Origin: Burkholderiales bacterium
GTDB lineage: Bacteria; Pseudomonadota; Gammaproteobacteria; Burkholderiales; SG8-39
Direction: 5' to 3'
DNA: 64,000 bases
Assembly (NCBI GenBank): GCA_017880775.1
Contig: JADGRQ010000025.1
Span: 1-64,000, forward strand
Position numbers and translations under genes: made by a program. The notes beneath the pieces were generated by a model that saw nothing but the letters and a program-made list of their open reading frames with translations, was not told the DNA's origin and did no database searches. Of the stretch, positions 9,844 to 18,526 are shown one piece after another; position 1 is the first letter of the stretch; each line of letters opens with the position of its first letter.

Positions 9844-9872
9844 TTGACACGCTTTTTGGGGAATGATATCAT
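9844..9872 (+). promoter_or_regulatory. Strong sigma70-type promoter for yceD-rpmF
   Basis: TTGACA at 9844-9849 and TATCAT at 9867-9872 are spaced exactly 17 bp, and TG at 9864-9865 makes an extended -10. The predicted transcription start falls around 9879-9880, only 2-3 bases before the yceD ATG at 9882, so the message would be leaderless or nearly so. It would feed yceD, rpmF and probably plsX and the fab genes. Confidence 0.85.
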
Positions 9873-9881
9873 TTCAATGCT

Positions 9882-10388
9882 ATGCGGCACCAGCCGGTGA
9901 TCGATGGATTCGAGTTCGCCGAGTCCGGCAGAGTGCTCAAAGGAGAATTTCCGGTACGAGATTTTCCGCGACTGCACGACGTGCTGCACGAGTGCGCGGG
10001 AGAAATCGGGTACGTAGTCAGCGGCGAACGCGACCGGGAGGGCAGGCCGGCGCTGCGCATCGAATTGCGCGGCATGCTCAGTCTGAACTGCCAGCGTTGT
10101 CTGCAACCGCTGGATTTCCAGGTGGCGCTGGATACGATGCTCACGCTCGCGCGCAGCCAGTTCGAAGGCGAAGCCGACCCGGTGGATTCGAATATCGAGC
10201 GGGTGGTCGCGAGCAAGGAGATGGCGGTGCGCGATTTGCTCGAAGACGAATTGCTGCTGTCGGTGCCGTTTGCGCCACGCCACGCAAGCTGCACGACCGG
10301 GGGCGTCAGCAGCACTGAAGGAAGTTCGCCGTTTGCGAAATTGCGCGGCCTGCTGGGCCATGACGGCCCGGGCGGCCGCAACAACTGA
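9882..10388 (+). CDS. yceD: YceD family (DUF177) protein
   Basis: 168 residues. The central LNCQRCLQPLDF with paired Cys and the acidic ERVVASKEMAVRDLLEDELLLSVPFAP segment are typical of YceD. The family is linked to 23S rRNA and ribosome large-subunit maturation and is nearly always immediately upstream of rpmF, as here (20 bp). One Cys pair is CQRC at about residues 68-71. The start at 9882 matches the family's PVIDGFEFA start; there is no Shine-Dalgarno sequence because the promoter is directly in front. Confidence 0.93.
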   Translation: MRHQPVIDGFEFAESGRVLKGEFPVRDFPRLHDVLHECAGEIGYVVSGERDREGRPALRIELRGMLSLNCQRCLQPLDFQVALDTMLTLARSQFEGEADPVDSNIERVVASKEMAVRDLLEDELLLSVPFAPRHASCTTGGVSSTEGSSPFAKLRGLLGHDGPGGRNN

Positions 10389-10408
10389 TTTGACGAAGGA
10401 GTCCCGAA

Positions 10409-10588
10409 ATGGCTGTCCAGCAGAACAAGAAATCTCCGTCCAAGCGCGGCATGCACCGCGCCCACGATTTCCTCATCAATCCGCCGCTCGCGGTCGAGCC
10501 GACTACCGGCGAGGTGCACTTGCGCCACCACATCAGCCCGAGCGGTCATTACCGCGGCAAGAAAGTCCTGAAGACCAGGGGCGAATAA
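10409..10588 (+). CDS. rpmF: 50S ribosomal protein L32
   Basis: 59 residues beginning [20 protein letters not shown] and ending KVLKTRGE, a full-length betaproteobacterial L32. It is a structural protein of the large ribosomal subunit. A good Shine-Dalgarno AAGGAG lies at 10396-10401, 7 bp before ATG. It lacks the zinc-ribbon cysteines seen in some L32 proteins, which is normal in this group. It follows yceD by 20 bp and precedes plsX by 40 bp, the classic arrangement that ties ribosome and lipid synthesis. Confidence 0.97.
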   Translation: MAVQQNKKSPSKRGMHRAHDFLINPPLAVEPTTGEVHLRHHISPSGHYRGKKVLKTRGE

Positions 10589-10628
10589 CGCCTCGGGCCG
10601 CAGCGCGGCGCCGAGCCGCCTGCCGCGC

Positions 10629-11672
10629 ATGAACATCACCGTCGCAATCGATTGCATGGGAGGCGACCACGGCCCCCGTGTGACAGTGCCTGCTGCCCTC
10701 GACTTCGTCGCGCGCGAGCCCGGGTTCGATATCGTCCTGGTGGGCCGACGCGACGCGATCGAAGCCGAGCTGCGGGCGCGTGGCACCGCTGCGAACCCGC
10801 GCCTGCGCGTGCACCACGCAAGCGAGGTGGTGAGCATGAACGAGTCGGCGGCGGACGCGCTGCGCAAGAAAAAGGACTCATCGATGCGCGTCGCCGTGAA
10901 TCTGGTGAAAAGCGGCGAGGCGCGCGCGTGCACCTCCGCCGGCAATACCGGCGCGCTGCTGGCGATCTCGCGGTTCGTGCTGAAGACCTTGCCGGGCATC
11001 GACCGGCCCGCGATCTGCACGGTGCTGCCTACCATGCGCGGTGAAGGCTACGTGCTCGACCTCGGCGCGAACGTCGATTGCACGCCGGAGAACCTGCTGC
11101 AATTCGGCGTGATGGGGGCGATGCTGGTTTCCGCGGTCGAGCATCGGGAGCGTCCCTCGGTCGGGCTGCTCAACATCGGCGTCGAGGACATCAAAGGCAA
11201 CGAAACGGTCAAGCAGGCCGGCGAACTGCTGCGCGGGAGCGGGCTCAACTTCTACGGCAACGTCGAAGGCGACGACATCTACCGCGGCACCACCGACGTG
11301 GTGGTGTGCGACGGTTTCGTCGGCAATGTCGCGCTCAAGGCCTCCGAGGGCCTGGCGCAGATGATCGCGCAATTCCTGCGCGAGGAATTCTCGCGCAACG
11401 CGCTGCGCAAGCTCGCCGCGCTGGTCGCGCTGCCGGCCATCAATGCGTTTCGCGCGCGCATGGACCATCGCCGCTACAATGGTGCGAGCTTGCTGGGGCT
11501 GCGCGGCATCGTCGTCAAGAGCCATGGCTCGGCGGACAGCTATGCCTTCGGACAGGCGATCCGGCGCGCCGCGGAGGAAGTGCGCAACGACGTCGTGCAG
11601 CGGATCACCCAGCGCATGGCGCAGATGCATCCCCAATCGCACATTTCGCAAGCCGGCGTGGCCACCCAATGA
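10629..11672 (+). CDS. plsX: Phosphate acyltransferase PlsX
   Basis: 347 residues, normal length. [12 protein letters not shown]-like start ([12 protein letters not shown]), the [12 protein letters not shown] segment near residue 103 and [12 protein letters not shown] near 225 are family motifs. The enzyme makes acyl-phosphate from acyl-ACP at the membrane surface for the first step of phospholipid synthesis. It follows rpmF and its stop overlaps the fabH start by 4 bases (ATGA), showing co-translation with the fatty-acid genes. Confidence 0.97.
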   Translation: MNITVAIDCMGGDHGPRVTVPAALDFVAREPGFDIVLVGRRDAIEAELRARGTAANPRLRVHHASEVVSMNESAADALRKKKDSSMRVAVNLVKSGEARACTSAGNTGALLAISRFVLKTLPGIDRPAICTVLPTMRGEGYVLDLGANVDCTPENLLQFGVMGAMLVSAVEHRERPSVGLLNIGVEDIKGNETVKQAGELLRGSGLNFYGNVEGDDIYRGTTDVVVCDGFVGNVALKASEGLAQMIAQFLREEFSRNALRKLAALVALPAINAFRARMDHRRYNGASLLGLRGIVVKSHGSADSYAFGQAIRRAAEEVRNDVVQRITQRMAQMHPQSHISQAGVATQ

Positions 11673-12628
11673 GACATTCCCGCATCGCCGGCGTAGGCGG
11701 CTTTCTGCCGCCGCGCGTGGTCACCAACGACGAACTCGCGCAGCGCCTGGATACCAGCGATGCGTGGATCCGCGAGCGTACCGGCATCGCGCAGCGGCAC
11801 GTCGCGGACCCGTCGCAGGGGTCGAGCGACCTCGCGTTGGAGGCGAGCAGGCGGGCGCTCGACGCCGCGCGCGTCGACGCGGCCGCGATCGATCTCATCA
11901 TTGTCGCCACTTCGACGCCGGATTACATTTTTCCGAGCAGCGCATGCCTGCTGCAGGCGAAGCTCGGCGTGAAGAACTGCCCGGCATTCGACCTGCAGGC
12001 CGTGTGCAGCGGTTTCGTGTACGGACTGGCGACGGCCGACCAGTTCGTGCGCTCCGGCCAGGCGAAATGCGCGCTGGTGGTCGGTGCGGAGGTGTTCTCG
12101 CGCATCATGGACTGGAACGACCGCGGCACCTGCGTGCTGTTCGGTGACGGAGCGGGTGCGGTGGTGCTGGTGGCGGGCGACCGGCCGGGCATTCATTCCA
12201 GCGTGCTGCGCGCCGACGGCACGCAGGCGGGCATGCTCTCCGTTCCGGGCAACGTCTCGGGCGGAAAAATCATCGGCTCGCCCTACCTGCAGATGAACGG
12301 CCCGCAGGTGTTCAAGTTCGCCGTCAAGGTGCTGGACGAGGTCGGGCGCGAGGCGCTGGCCGCAGCGGACGCGACGATCGACGACGTGGACTGGCTGATT
12401 CCCCACCAGGCGAACGTGCGCATCATTGATGCAACCGCAAGGAAGCTCGGCATACCGGCGCACAAGGTGATCGTCACCGTGGATCTTCACGGCAATACTT
12501 CCGCGGCTTCGGTGCCGCTTGCACTCGACGTGGCAGTGCGCGACGGGCGCATCCAGCCCGGCCATCGCGTGCTGCTCGAAGGTGTGGGCGGAGGATTCAC
12601 CTGGGGTGCGGTCTATCTTACGATGTGA
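11669..12628 (+). CDS. fabH: Beta-ketoacyl-ACP synthase III FabH
   Basis: 319 residues from the ATG at 11669, which overlaps the plsX stop. Catalytic residues are visible: Cys113 in AVCSGFVYG, His in PHQANVRI and Asn in GNTSAAS. It starts fatty-acid chains by joining acetyl-CoA to malonyl-ACP in the cytoplasm. [19 protein letters not shown] is the normal N-terminus, so the longer upstream reading frame is not used. The gene is second in the plsX-fabH-fabD-fabG operon. Confidence 0.97.
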   Translation: MRHSRIAGVGGFLPPRVVTNDELAQRLDTSDAWIRERTGIAQRHVADPSQGSSDLALEASRRALDAARVDAAAIDLIIVATSTPDYIFPSSACLLQAKLGVKNCPAFDLQAVCSGFVYGLATADQFVRSGQAKCALVVGAEVFSRIMDWNDRGTCVLFGDGAGAVVLVAGDRPGIHSSVLRADGTQAGMLSVPGNVSGGKIIGSPYLQMNGPQVFKFAVKVLDEVGREALAAADATIDDVDWLIPHQANVRIIDATARKLGIPAHKVIVTVDLHGNTSAASVPLALDVAVRDGRIQPGHRVLLEGVGGGFTWGAVYLTM

Positions 12629-12641
12629 GGACGGCGATGCA

Positions 12642-13577
12642 ATGAAGTTCGCAATGGTGTTTCCGGGTCAGGGTTCGCAGGCGGTGGGCATGCTGAAGGG
12701 CTACGCCGGCCTGCCCGGCGTCGACGCGGTGCTCGCCGAGGCGAAACAGGCGCTGGGCGCCGATTTCGTCGAGCTGCTCGACGATGGCCCGGCAGAGCAG
12801 CTCAACCTGACAGTGAATACGCAGCCTGCGATGGTCACGGCGGGAATTGCCGCGTATCGCGCTTGGCGCGCGAGCGGCGGCCCCGTGCCGGCGATCGTCG
12901 CCGGCCACAGCCTGGGCGAATACGCCGCGCTGGTTGCGGCCGGCGCGATCGAGTTGCGCGACTGCCTGCCGCTGGTGCGCCATCGCGCGCTGGCGATGCA
13001 GGAGGCGGTGCCTGCCGGCGAAGGAGCGATGGCGGCGATTCTCGGGCTGGACGACGACGCCGTGCGCGCGGCGTGCGCCGAGGCGGCGCAGGGGCAGGTG
13101 GTGCAGGCGGTGAACTTCAACGCGCCTTCGCAGGTGGTGATTGCCGGATCGAAGGCCGCGGTCGAGCGCGCGATGAAGCTGTGCAAGACGAAGGGTGCAA
13201 AGCGCGCGCTGCCGCTGCCGGTGAGCGCGCCCTTTCATTCGAGCCTGATGCAGCCGGCGGCCGACAGGCTGCGGGCCTACCTCGTCAACGTCGCGGTCAG
13301 GAAGCCCGCAATCGACGTGATCCACAATGTGGATCTCTCGATCAATGTCGACCCGGCGCTGATCAAGGACGCTCTCGTCAGGCAGGCGGCTTCGCCGGTG
13401 CGCTGGGCCGAGACGATCAGAAAGATGGCAGCGTCTCGCGTGACCCACGTGATCGAGTGCGGCCCGGGCAAGATCCTCGCGGGGCTCACGCGGCGCATTG
13501 ACGGCAACCTGACCGGACTGGCGATCGCCGACCGCGCGTCGCTCGAATCGGTTCTGCAACAGGTGAACGGCACATGA
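12642..13577 (+). CDS. fabD: Malonyl-CoA:ACP transacylase FabD
   Basis: 311 residues from ATG at 12642 (MKFAMVFPGQGSQ is the normal start). Nucleophile Ser90 is in AGHSLGEYAA, the Arg after GEGAMAA-type segment and His in APFHSSLM near residue 200 complete the site. It loads malonyl groups onto ACP for chain extension. It lies 13 bp after fabH and its last four bases overlap fabG. Confidence 0.96.
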   Translation: MKFAMVFPGQGSQAVGMLKGYAGLPGVDAVLAEAKQALGADFVELLDDGPAEQLNLTVNTQPAMVTAGIAAYRAWRASGGPVPAIVAGHSLGEYAALVAAGAIELRDCLPLVRHRALAMQEAVPAGEGAMAAILGLDDDAVRAACAEAAQGQVVQAVNFNAPSQVVIAGSKAAVERAMKLCKTKGAKRALPLPVSAPFHSSLMQPAADRLRAYLVNVAVRKPAIDVIHNVDLSINVDPALIKDALVRQAASPVRWAETIRKMAASRVTHVIECGPGKILAGLTRRIDGNLTGLAIADRASLESVLQQVNGT

Positions 13578-14320
13578 ACATGCTTGCGGGCAAGATCGCC
13601 CTGGTCACCGGCGCATCGCGCGGCATCGGCCGCGCCATTGCGCTGGCGCTCGCCCGTGAAGGTGCCACCGTGGTGGGAACTGCGACGACCGAAGCCGGCG
13701 CGCTGCAGATCAGCGAAGCGCTAGCGCACTCGGGCGCGCAAGGCGCGGGGCGCGCGCTCAACGTGCGCGACGCCGCTCAGTGCGATGCGCTGATCGCGTC
13801 GGTGCAGAAGCAATTCGGCGACGTCACCATCCTCGTCAATAACGCGGCGGTGGTGCGCGACAACCTCGCGCTGCGCATGAAGGACGCGGAATGGGACGAG
13901 GTGATGGAGATCAACCTGCGCGGTGTCTTCCGCCTGTCGCGCGCGGTGATGCGCGGCATGATGAAAGCGCGTTGGGGGCGCATCATCAGCATCACTTCGG
14001 TGGTCGGAGCGGCGGGCAATCCAGGCCAGGCGAACTACGCGGCGGCGAAGGCCGGCGTGGTCGGCATGTCCAAGTCGCTGGCGCGCGAGCTCGGCAGCCG
14101 GAATATCACGGTCAACTGCGTTGCGCCGGGCTTGATCGACACCGAAATGACACGCGCGCTGAGCGATGAGCAGCGCGCTGCGCTCATCGGCCAGGTTGCG
14201 CTCGGTCGGCTCGGGCAACCCGAGGACGTCGCCGCCGCGGTGGCCTTCCTCGCTTCCCCGGCGGCGGGCTACATCACCGGTGCCGTGATGCACGTAAACG
14301 GCGGCATGTACATGGCGTGA
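13574..14320 (+). CDS. fabG: 3-oxoacyl-ACP reductase FabG
   Basis: 248 residues, a short-chain dehydrogenase. The NADPH-binding [12 protein letters not shown] is at about residues 13-24, [10 protein letters not shown] follows near 90, and the catalytic Ser (SITSVVG), Tyr and Lys (NYAAAKAG) lie at about 141-160. It reduces 3-oxoacyl-ACP in the elongation cycle. ATG overlaps the end of fabD by 4 bases. The gap to acpP (106 bp) is the largest in the operon and carries its own signals. Confidence 0.96.
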   Translation: MNMLAGKIALVTGASRGIGRAIALALAREGATVVGTATTEAGALQISEALAHSGAQGAGRALNVRDAAQCDALIASVQKQFGDVTILVNNAAVVRDNLALRMKDAEWDEVMEINLRGVFRLSRAVMRGMMKARWGRIISITSVVGAAGNPGQANYAAAKAGVVGMSKSLARELGSRNITVNCVAPGLIDTEMTRALSDEQRAALIGQVALGRLGQPEDVAAAVAFLASPAAGYITGAVMHVNGGMYMA

Positions 14321-14362
14321 AACGCGAAAACAGGTTTCACGGAGCAGGTGCATCCAATTTGG

Positions 14363-14390
14363 TAAACTCACGGGCCTTTTTGCTTGGCCC
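14363..14390 (+). promoter_or_regulatory. Probable acpP promoter element and short GC hairpin
   Basis: In the 106-bp fabG-acpP gap, TAAACT at 14363-14368 resembles a -10 box. It is followed by GGGCC (14372-14376), a 9-base loop and GGCCC (14386-14390), then CTTTTGCTTT. The hairpin could be an attenuator for read-through from fabG or a start-site structure for an acpP-specific transcript. acpP is usually expressed far above its neighbours, which fits a separate promoter. No good -35 box was seen. Confidence 0.5.
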
Positions 14391-14426
14391 CTTTTGCTTT
14401 GCCCCAACAGGGAAGGAGCGGCACAC

Positions 14427-14666
14427 ATGGACAACATCGAACAACGCGTCAGGAAGATCATCGCCGAGCAGCTCGGCGTCAACGAGGCCGAGATCAAGAA
14501 CGAATCGTCGTTTGTCGACGACCTCGGCGCGGATTCCCTCGACACCGTCGAGCTGGTGATGGCCCTCGAAGAGGAATTCGAGATCGAAATCCCCGACGAG
14601 GAAGCCGAGAAGATCACCACCGTCCAGCAGGCGGTCGATTTCATCAATTCGGGCAAAAAATCGTAG
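14427..14666 (+). CDS. acpP: Acyl carrier protein
   Basis: 79 residues from the ATG at 14427, behind GGAAGGAG. Very acidic, with the phosphopantetheine attachment Ser37 in [11 protein letters not shown]. It carries growing acyl chains in fatty-acid synthesis and is converted from apo to holo form by AcpS, encoded at 26290 in this window. An in-frame ATG 33 bp upstream would add 11 unusual residues and is not favoured. fabF follows after 7 bp. Confidence 0.98.
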   Translation: MDNIEQRVRKIIAEQLGVNEAEIKNESSFVDDLGADSLDTVELVMALEEEFEIEIPDEEAEKITTVQQAVDFINSGKKS

Positions 14667-14673
14667 CCGTCCC

Positions 14674-15912
14674 TTGACCCGCCGTCGAGTGGTGGTCACC
14701 GGGCTGGGCATCATCAGCCCGGTCGGCAACACGGTTCCGCAGGCCTGGGAGAACGCGCTCGCCGGAAAGTCCGGCGTCACGCGTATCACGCGTTTCGATG
14801 CCTCGCGCCTCGCCAGCCAGATCGCAGGCGAGGTGAAAGGCTTCGACGTGGCCCAGTACCTTTCGCCGAAGGAGGCGCGCAGAATGGACACGTTCATCCA
14901 TTACGGGATGGCGGCCGGGCTGCAGGCCTGGCGCGACTCCGGCGTCGAAATCACGCCGGAGAACGCCGAGCGCGTCGGCATCAATTTCGGCTCTGGCATC
15001 GGCGGCCTGCCGCTGATCGAGGCGCAGCACGAGGAACTGCGCAAAAACGGACCGCGCCGCATCACGCCGTTTTTCATCCCCGGCACCATCATCAACATGA
15101 TCGCGGGCAACCTCTCGATCATGCTCGGCGCCAAGGGCCCGAACCTCGCCATCGTGACCGCCTGCACCACTTCGACGCACTGCATCGGCGAAGCCGGCAA
15201 GTCGATTCGTTATGGGGAGGCCGAAGTGATGATTGCTGGCGGTTCGGAGGCGGTGGTCACCGAACTCGCGATCGGCGGTTTTGCTTCGGCGCGCGCTCTG
15301 TCGACGCGCAACGACGATCCCGCTGCAGCCAGCCGGCCTTGGGACAAGGACCGCGACGGGTTCGTGCTTGGCGAGGGTGCGGGTGCGGTGGTGCTGGAGG
15401 AGTACGAGTACGCCCGGGCGCGCGGTGCACGCATTTACGCCGAACTCGTGGGCTACGGCGTGAGCGCCGACGCCTATCACATGACCGCGCCGAGCGCAGA
15501 CGGCGACGGCGCGTTCCGCTGCATGCGCAACGCGCTGCGCGATGCCGGGCTTCCCGCCGACGCGGTGGATTATGTGAACGCGCATGGCACCTCGACGCCG
15601 CTGGGCGATATCGCCGAGACGATTGCGGTCAAGCGAGCATTCGGCGAGCACGCGAAAAAACTGGCGGTCAATTCCACCAAGTCGATGACGGGGCACCTGC
15701 TCGGCGCGGCCGGTGCGGTGGAGGCCGTGTTCTCGATTCTTGCGTTGCGCCACCAGATCTCGCCGCCAACCATCAACCTGCACGATGCGGACCCGCAGTG
15801 CGACCTGGATTACGTTCCCAACGCGGCGCGACGGATGACCATCCGGACCGTGATGTCCAATTCGTTCGGTTTCGGCGGAACGAACGGGACGCTGGTGTTC
15901 GCACCGGTTTGA
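14674..15912 (+). CDS. fabF: 3-oxoacyl-ACP synthase II FabF
   Basis: 412 residues from a TTG start at 14674, giving [17 protein letters not shown]. The catalytic triad is Cys164 in [11 protein letters not shown], His in VNAHGTSTP near 300 and His in [12 protein letters not shown] near 335. It condenses acyl-ACP with malonyl-ACP during elongation. TTG is preferred because it lies 7 bp after acpP and no ATG fits the conserved N-terminus. The stop overlaps the next frame by 4 bases. Confidence 0.96.
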   Translation: MTRRRVVVTGLGIISPVGNTVPQAWENALAGKSGVTRITRFDASRLASQIAGEVKGFDVAQYLSPKEARRMDTFIHYGMAAGLQAWRDSGVEITPENAERVGINFGSGIGGLPLIEAQHEELRKNGPRRITPFFIPGTIINMIAGNLSIMLGAKGPNLAIVTACTTSTHCIGEAGKSIRYGEAEVMIAGGSEAVVTELAIGGFASARALSTRNDDPAAASRPWDKDRDGFVLGEGAGAVVLEEYEYARARGARIYAELVGYGVSADAYHMTAPSADGDGAFRCMRNALRDAGLPADAVDYVNAHGTSTPLGDIAETIAVKRAFGEHAKKLAVNSTKSMTGHLLGAAGAVEAVFSILALRHQISPPTINLHDADPQCDLDYVPNAARRMTIRTVMSNSFGFGGTNGTLVFAPV

Positions 15913-16340
15913 GCGGCACGCCATTTCGCGCCTCGCCCGGACTCGGGCTGTTCATTGTGTGCGCCCACGCCGCCGCCGGCGCGGCGGCGTGGATCTCGAT
16001 CAGCGGCGCCGCGGGCGCCGCCATCGGACTGCTGGCGATGGTCGCCGGCGGCTTGGCCGCGCGCGGCCGGGCCTTGCTGCTCGCACCGGATTCGCCCTCA
16101 AGTCTGGCGTTTTCCGCGGCCGGGGAGCTTCGGATAGTCGACCGAATCGGTCGGAATTGGGTTCCCGTTGTGCATGCGCCGCGTTATGTCAGCCGCTGGC
16201 TCGTAATCTTGCCCGCGTCCGGTCCCGCGGGACGGGTACGGCGACTACTGGTGACGCGGGATATGCTTCCGGCCGAACCGTTCCGCAGGCTCAGGATCTG
16301 GGCGCTGTGGGGCGCCGCGGCCCAGCTCGTGGCGAACTAA
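15909..16340 (+). CDS. YgfX-like membrane protein
   Basis: 143 residues if TTG at 15909 (overlapping the fabF stop) is the start; GTG at 15957 is an alternative. Two hydrophobic segments at about residues 12-30 and 32-48 are followed by a soluble part with [19 protein letters not shown] and a run of Arg near RRLRIWALW, the pattern of the YgfX/DUF1434 family. That family was linked to SdhE flavinylation factor or cell-shape toxin CptA in E. coli, but its role in this fab-rpoE context is not known. The same small gene sits between fabF and rpoE in related betaproteobacteria. Confidence 0.7.
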   Translation: MSGTPFRASPGLGLFIVCAHAAAGAAAWISISGAAGAAIGLLAMVAGGLAARGRALLLAPDSPSSLAFSAAGELRIVDRIGRNWVPVVHAPRYVSRWLVILPASGPAGRVRRLLVTRDMLPAEPFRRLRIWALWGAAAQLVAN

Positions 16341-16407
16341 TCGAGAGGAACATTGTCTCTGCGTGTAAGGTGTTACGAGTGCGGCCCGTCGGCGCGGAGG
16401 CCGGTCG

Positions 16408-17007
16408 GTGTCTGAGCGCGAAATCGACCAGCAGCTGGTTGAGCGCGCGCAGCGCGGCGACAAGCGTGCGTTCGGGTTGCTGGTGGATAAGTATCAGCGC
16501 AAGCTGGCGAGATTGCTGTCGCGGTATGTTCGCGACGCGGCCGAGGTGGAGGACGTGACGCAGGAAGCGTTCATCAAGGCGTATCGTGCCTTGCCGGCGT
16601 TTCGCGGCGACAGCGCGTTTTACACGTGGCTGTACCGCATCGGCATCAACACGGCCAAGAACTGGCTGGTATCGGCGGGGCGGCGGGCGCCGACCTCGAC
16701 CGAAACGGAGGCGGAGGACGCGGAGGGGTTTGATGACGGCGACGCGTTGCGCGACATCAACACGCCGGAAAGCATATTGCTGAGCCGCGAAATTGCGGAT
16801 ACGGTGAACGCGACGATGGATGAGTTGCCCGAAGAGTTGCGCACCGCAATCCAGTTGCGCGAGATCGAAGGCATGAGTTACGAGGAAATTGCGAAGATCA
16901 TGGATTGCCCGATAGGCACGGTTCGCTCGCGCATCTTCAGGGCCCGCGAAGCCATCGCTGGAAAGCTGCGACCGCTGCTTGATACACGCGACGACCAGAG
17001 GTGGTGA
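16408..17007 (+). CDS. rpoE: ECF RNA polymerase sigma factor RpoE (AlgU/SigE)
   Basis: 199 residues from a GTG start at 16408. Region 2 includes RYVRDAAEVEDVTQEAFIKAYRAL and region 4 includes LPEELRTAIQLREIEGMSYEEIAKIM with a helix-turn-helix before CPIGTVRSRIFRAR. It directs RNA polymerase to envelope-stress promoters. It is the first gene of the rpoE-rseA-rseB-degQ module and its TGA overlaps the rseA ATG by one base, so sigma factor and anti-sigma factor are made together. Confidence 0.97.
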   Translation: MSEREIDQQLVERAQRGDKRAFGLLVDKYQRKLARLLSRYVRDAAEVEDVTQEAFIKAYRALPAFRGDSAFYTWLYRIGINTAKNWLVSAGRRAPTSTETEAEDAEGFDDGDALRDINTPESILLSREIADTVNATMDELPEELRTAIQLREIEGMSYEEIAKIMDCPIGTVRSRIFRAREAIAGKLRPLLDTRDDQRW

Positions 17008-17531
17008 TGAGTGAAAAGATTTCTGCGCTGATGGACGGAGAGCTCGAGGCGCACGAGCAGCGCGGCTCGCATGCGGAACTGGCGGGCGAAGGCGAGGCGC
17101 TGAAAGCCTGGCGCATCTATCACCTGGTTGGCGACGCGCTGCGCGACACAGCGCTGCTTTCGGCGGGGTTTTCGGCGCGCATGGAAGCGAAGCTGGCGGA
17201 GGAGCCGACAGTGCTCGCACCCCGCGTGCCTCAGGCCGGATCGCGCATGCGCTGGCGGGCGATGTCTGTAGCCGCGAGCGTCGCCGCGGTCGCGCTAGTC
17301 GCCGGGATGTGGTTTGCGCCGCAAAGCCGGATGCAGCGCGGCTCCGAGGTTGCGCTGGCGCCCGCCAAGCCGCCGGGCAAACCTGCTGTCGAGGCGCCGA
17401 CGCCGAACGTACCGCTTCCGAGCGCAGCGGGCGATTACCTGCTCGCGCACCAGGCGTACTCGCCGCGCGGCAACCTGCAGGGCGTCGCGCCCTACGTGCG
17501 CACCGTGTCGGAATCCGTGCGTCGCAAATGA
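17007..17531 (+). CDS. rseA: Anti-sigma factor RseA/MucA
   Basis: 174 residues from the ATG at 17007 that overlaps the rpoE stop; two in-frame GTG codons just upstream are less likely. The N-terminal SEKISALMDGELE and the amphipathic helices to residue 80 form the sigma-binding domain, a membrane segment lies near 88-106 (VAASVAAVALVAGMWF), and a periplasmic domain with HQAYSPRGNLQGVAPYVRTV follows. It holds RpoE at the inner membrane until regulated proteolysis. It overlaps rseB by 4 bases. Confidence 0.93.
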   Translation: MSEKISALMDGELEAHEQRGSHAELAGEGEALKAWRIYHLVGDALRDTALLSAGFSARMEAKLAEEPTVLAPRVPQAGSRMRWRAMSVAASVAAVALVAGMWFAPQSRMQRGSEVALAPAKPPGKPAVEAPTPNVPLPSAAGDYLLAHQAYSPRGNLQGVAPYVRTVSESVRRK

Positions 17532-18502
17532 AGGCGCTGGCCTGTTCGGCCGTGCTTGCCGCGGCGCTCTTCCCGTTCGGCGCGCAGGCGCAGAACAGCC
17601 GTGACGCCGACGGCTGGCTGAAGAAGATCTACCGCGCCACGCATACGCTCAGCTATGCGGGCACGTTCGTCTACCAGCAGGGCGAGCACAGCGAAAGCTC
17701 GCGTGTCACCCGGCAGGTCGATGCCAGGGGCGATTACGAGAAGCTGGTTTCACTCGACGGCACGCCACGCGAGGTGGTGCGCTTCAAGGACGAGGTGAAG
17801 TGCTACCTCCCCGAGAGCCAGACGGTGAAGATCGACAAGCGCAGCGGCGTACGCGGTTTCCCCGCACTGCTGCCGGCGCAGATCTCCAGCCTGGGCGAAA
17901 ACTACGAGATCGCCACAGGTGGCACCACCCGCATCGCCCAGTTCGAATGCCAGGAGATCGTGCTTACGCCGAAGGACGCATTGCGCTACGGCTATCAGCT
18001 TTGGGCGGACAAGGCCAGTGGCATGCTCGTCAAGGCGCGGGTATTCAACGAGAAAGGCGAGACGGTTGAGCAGTTCACGTTCATCGAATTGAGCATCGGT
18101 CGCGGTCCAGGACGCGAAAAGCGCCGTTCGACCATCGAGGCGCGCAGCAAGGACTGGCGCGTGGAGCAGGCGGAGGTGGTTCCTGCCAACCTGGCGGACG
18201 CAGGCTGGACGATGCGCGCCGACATCCCAGGTTTCCACAAAATCGCGGAGTTGACGCGCACGCTGGCGAAATCGCGCCCGGTCGGGCAGTTGGTGTACTC
18301 CGACGGGCTTGCGGCGGTGTCCGTGTTCATCGAACCGCTGGCCGGCCGCGCCGAACCGTTGCAGCCGGGCTTGTCTTCGATAGGCGCCGTCAACATATAC
18401 ACCCGCGAGGTCGCGAACCACGCGGTGACCGTCGTCGGAGAGGCGCCTGCGGCGAGCGTCCGGCGCATCGCGCAGACGGTCGAGTACCGGCGTCCGCAGT
18501 AA
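17528..18502 (+). CDS. rseB: Periplasmic sigma-E regulator RseB/MucB
   Basis: 324 residues from ATG at 17528, with a signal peptide (LACSAVLAAALFPFGAQA) cleaved near residue 21. The MucB/RseB domain follows (WLKKIYRATHTLSYAGTFVYQQG) and includes a LolA-like lipid-binding fold. In the periplasm it shields RseA from the first protease and releases it on sensing mislocalised lipopolysaccharide. The start overlaps rseA by 4 bases, and a DegQ-type protease follows after 24 bp. Confidence 0.95.
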   Translation: MKALACSAVLAAALFPFGAQAQNSRDADGWLKKIYRATHTLSYAGTFVYQQGEHSESSRVTRQVDARGDYEKLVSLDGTPREVVRFKDEVKCYLPESQTVKIDKRSGVRGFPALLPAQISSLGENYEIATGGTTRIAQFECQEIVLTPKDALRYGYQLWADKASGMLVKARVFNEKGETVEQFTFIELSIGRGPGREKRRSTIEARSKDWRVEQAEVVPANLADAGWTMRADIPGFHKIAELTRTLAKSRPVGQLVYSDGLAAVSVFIEPLAGRAEPLQPGLSSIGAVNIYTREVANHAVTVVGEAPAASVRRIAQTVEYRRPQ

Positions 18503-18526
18503 TCACACACAGAGGAAGAGCGAAAC

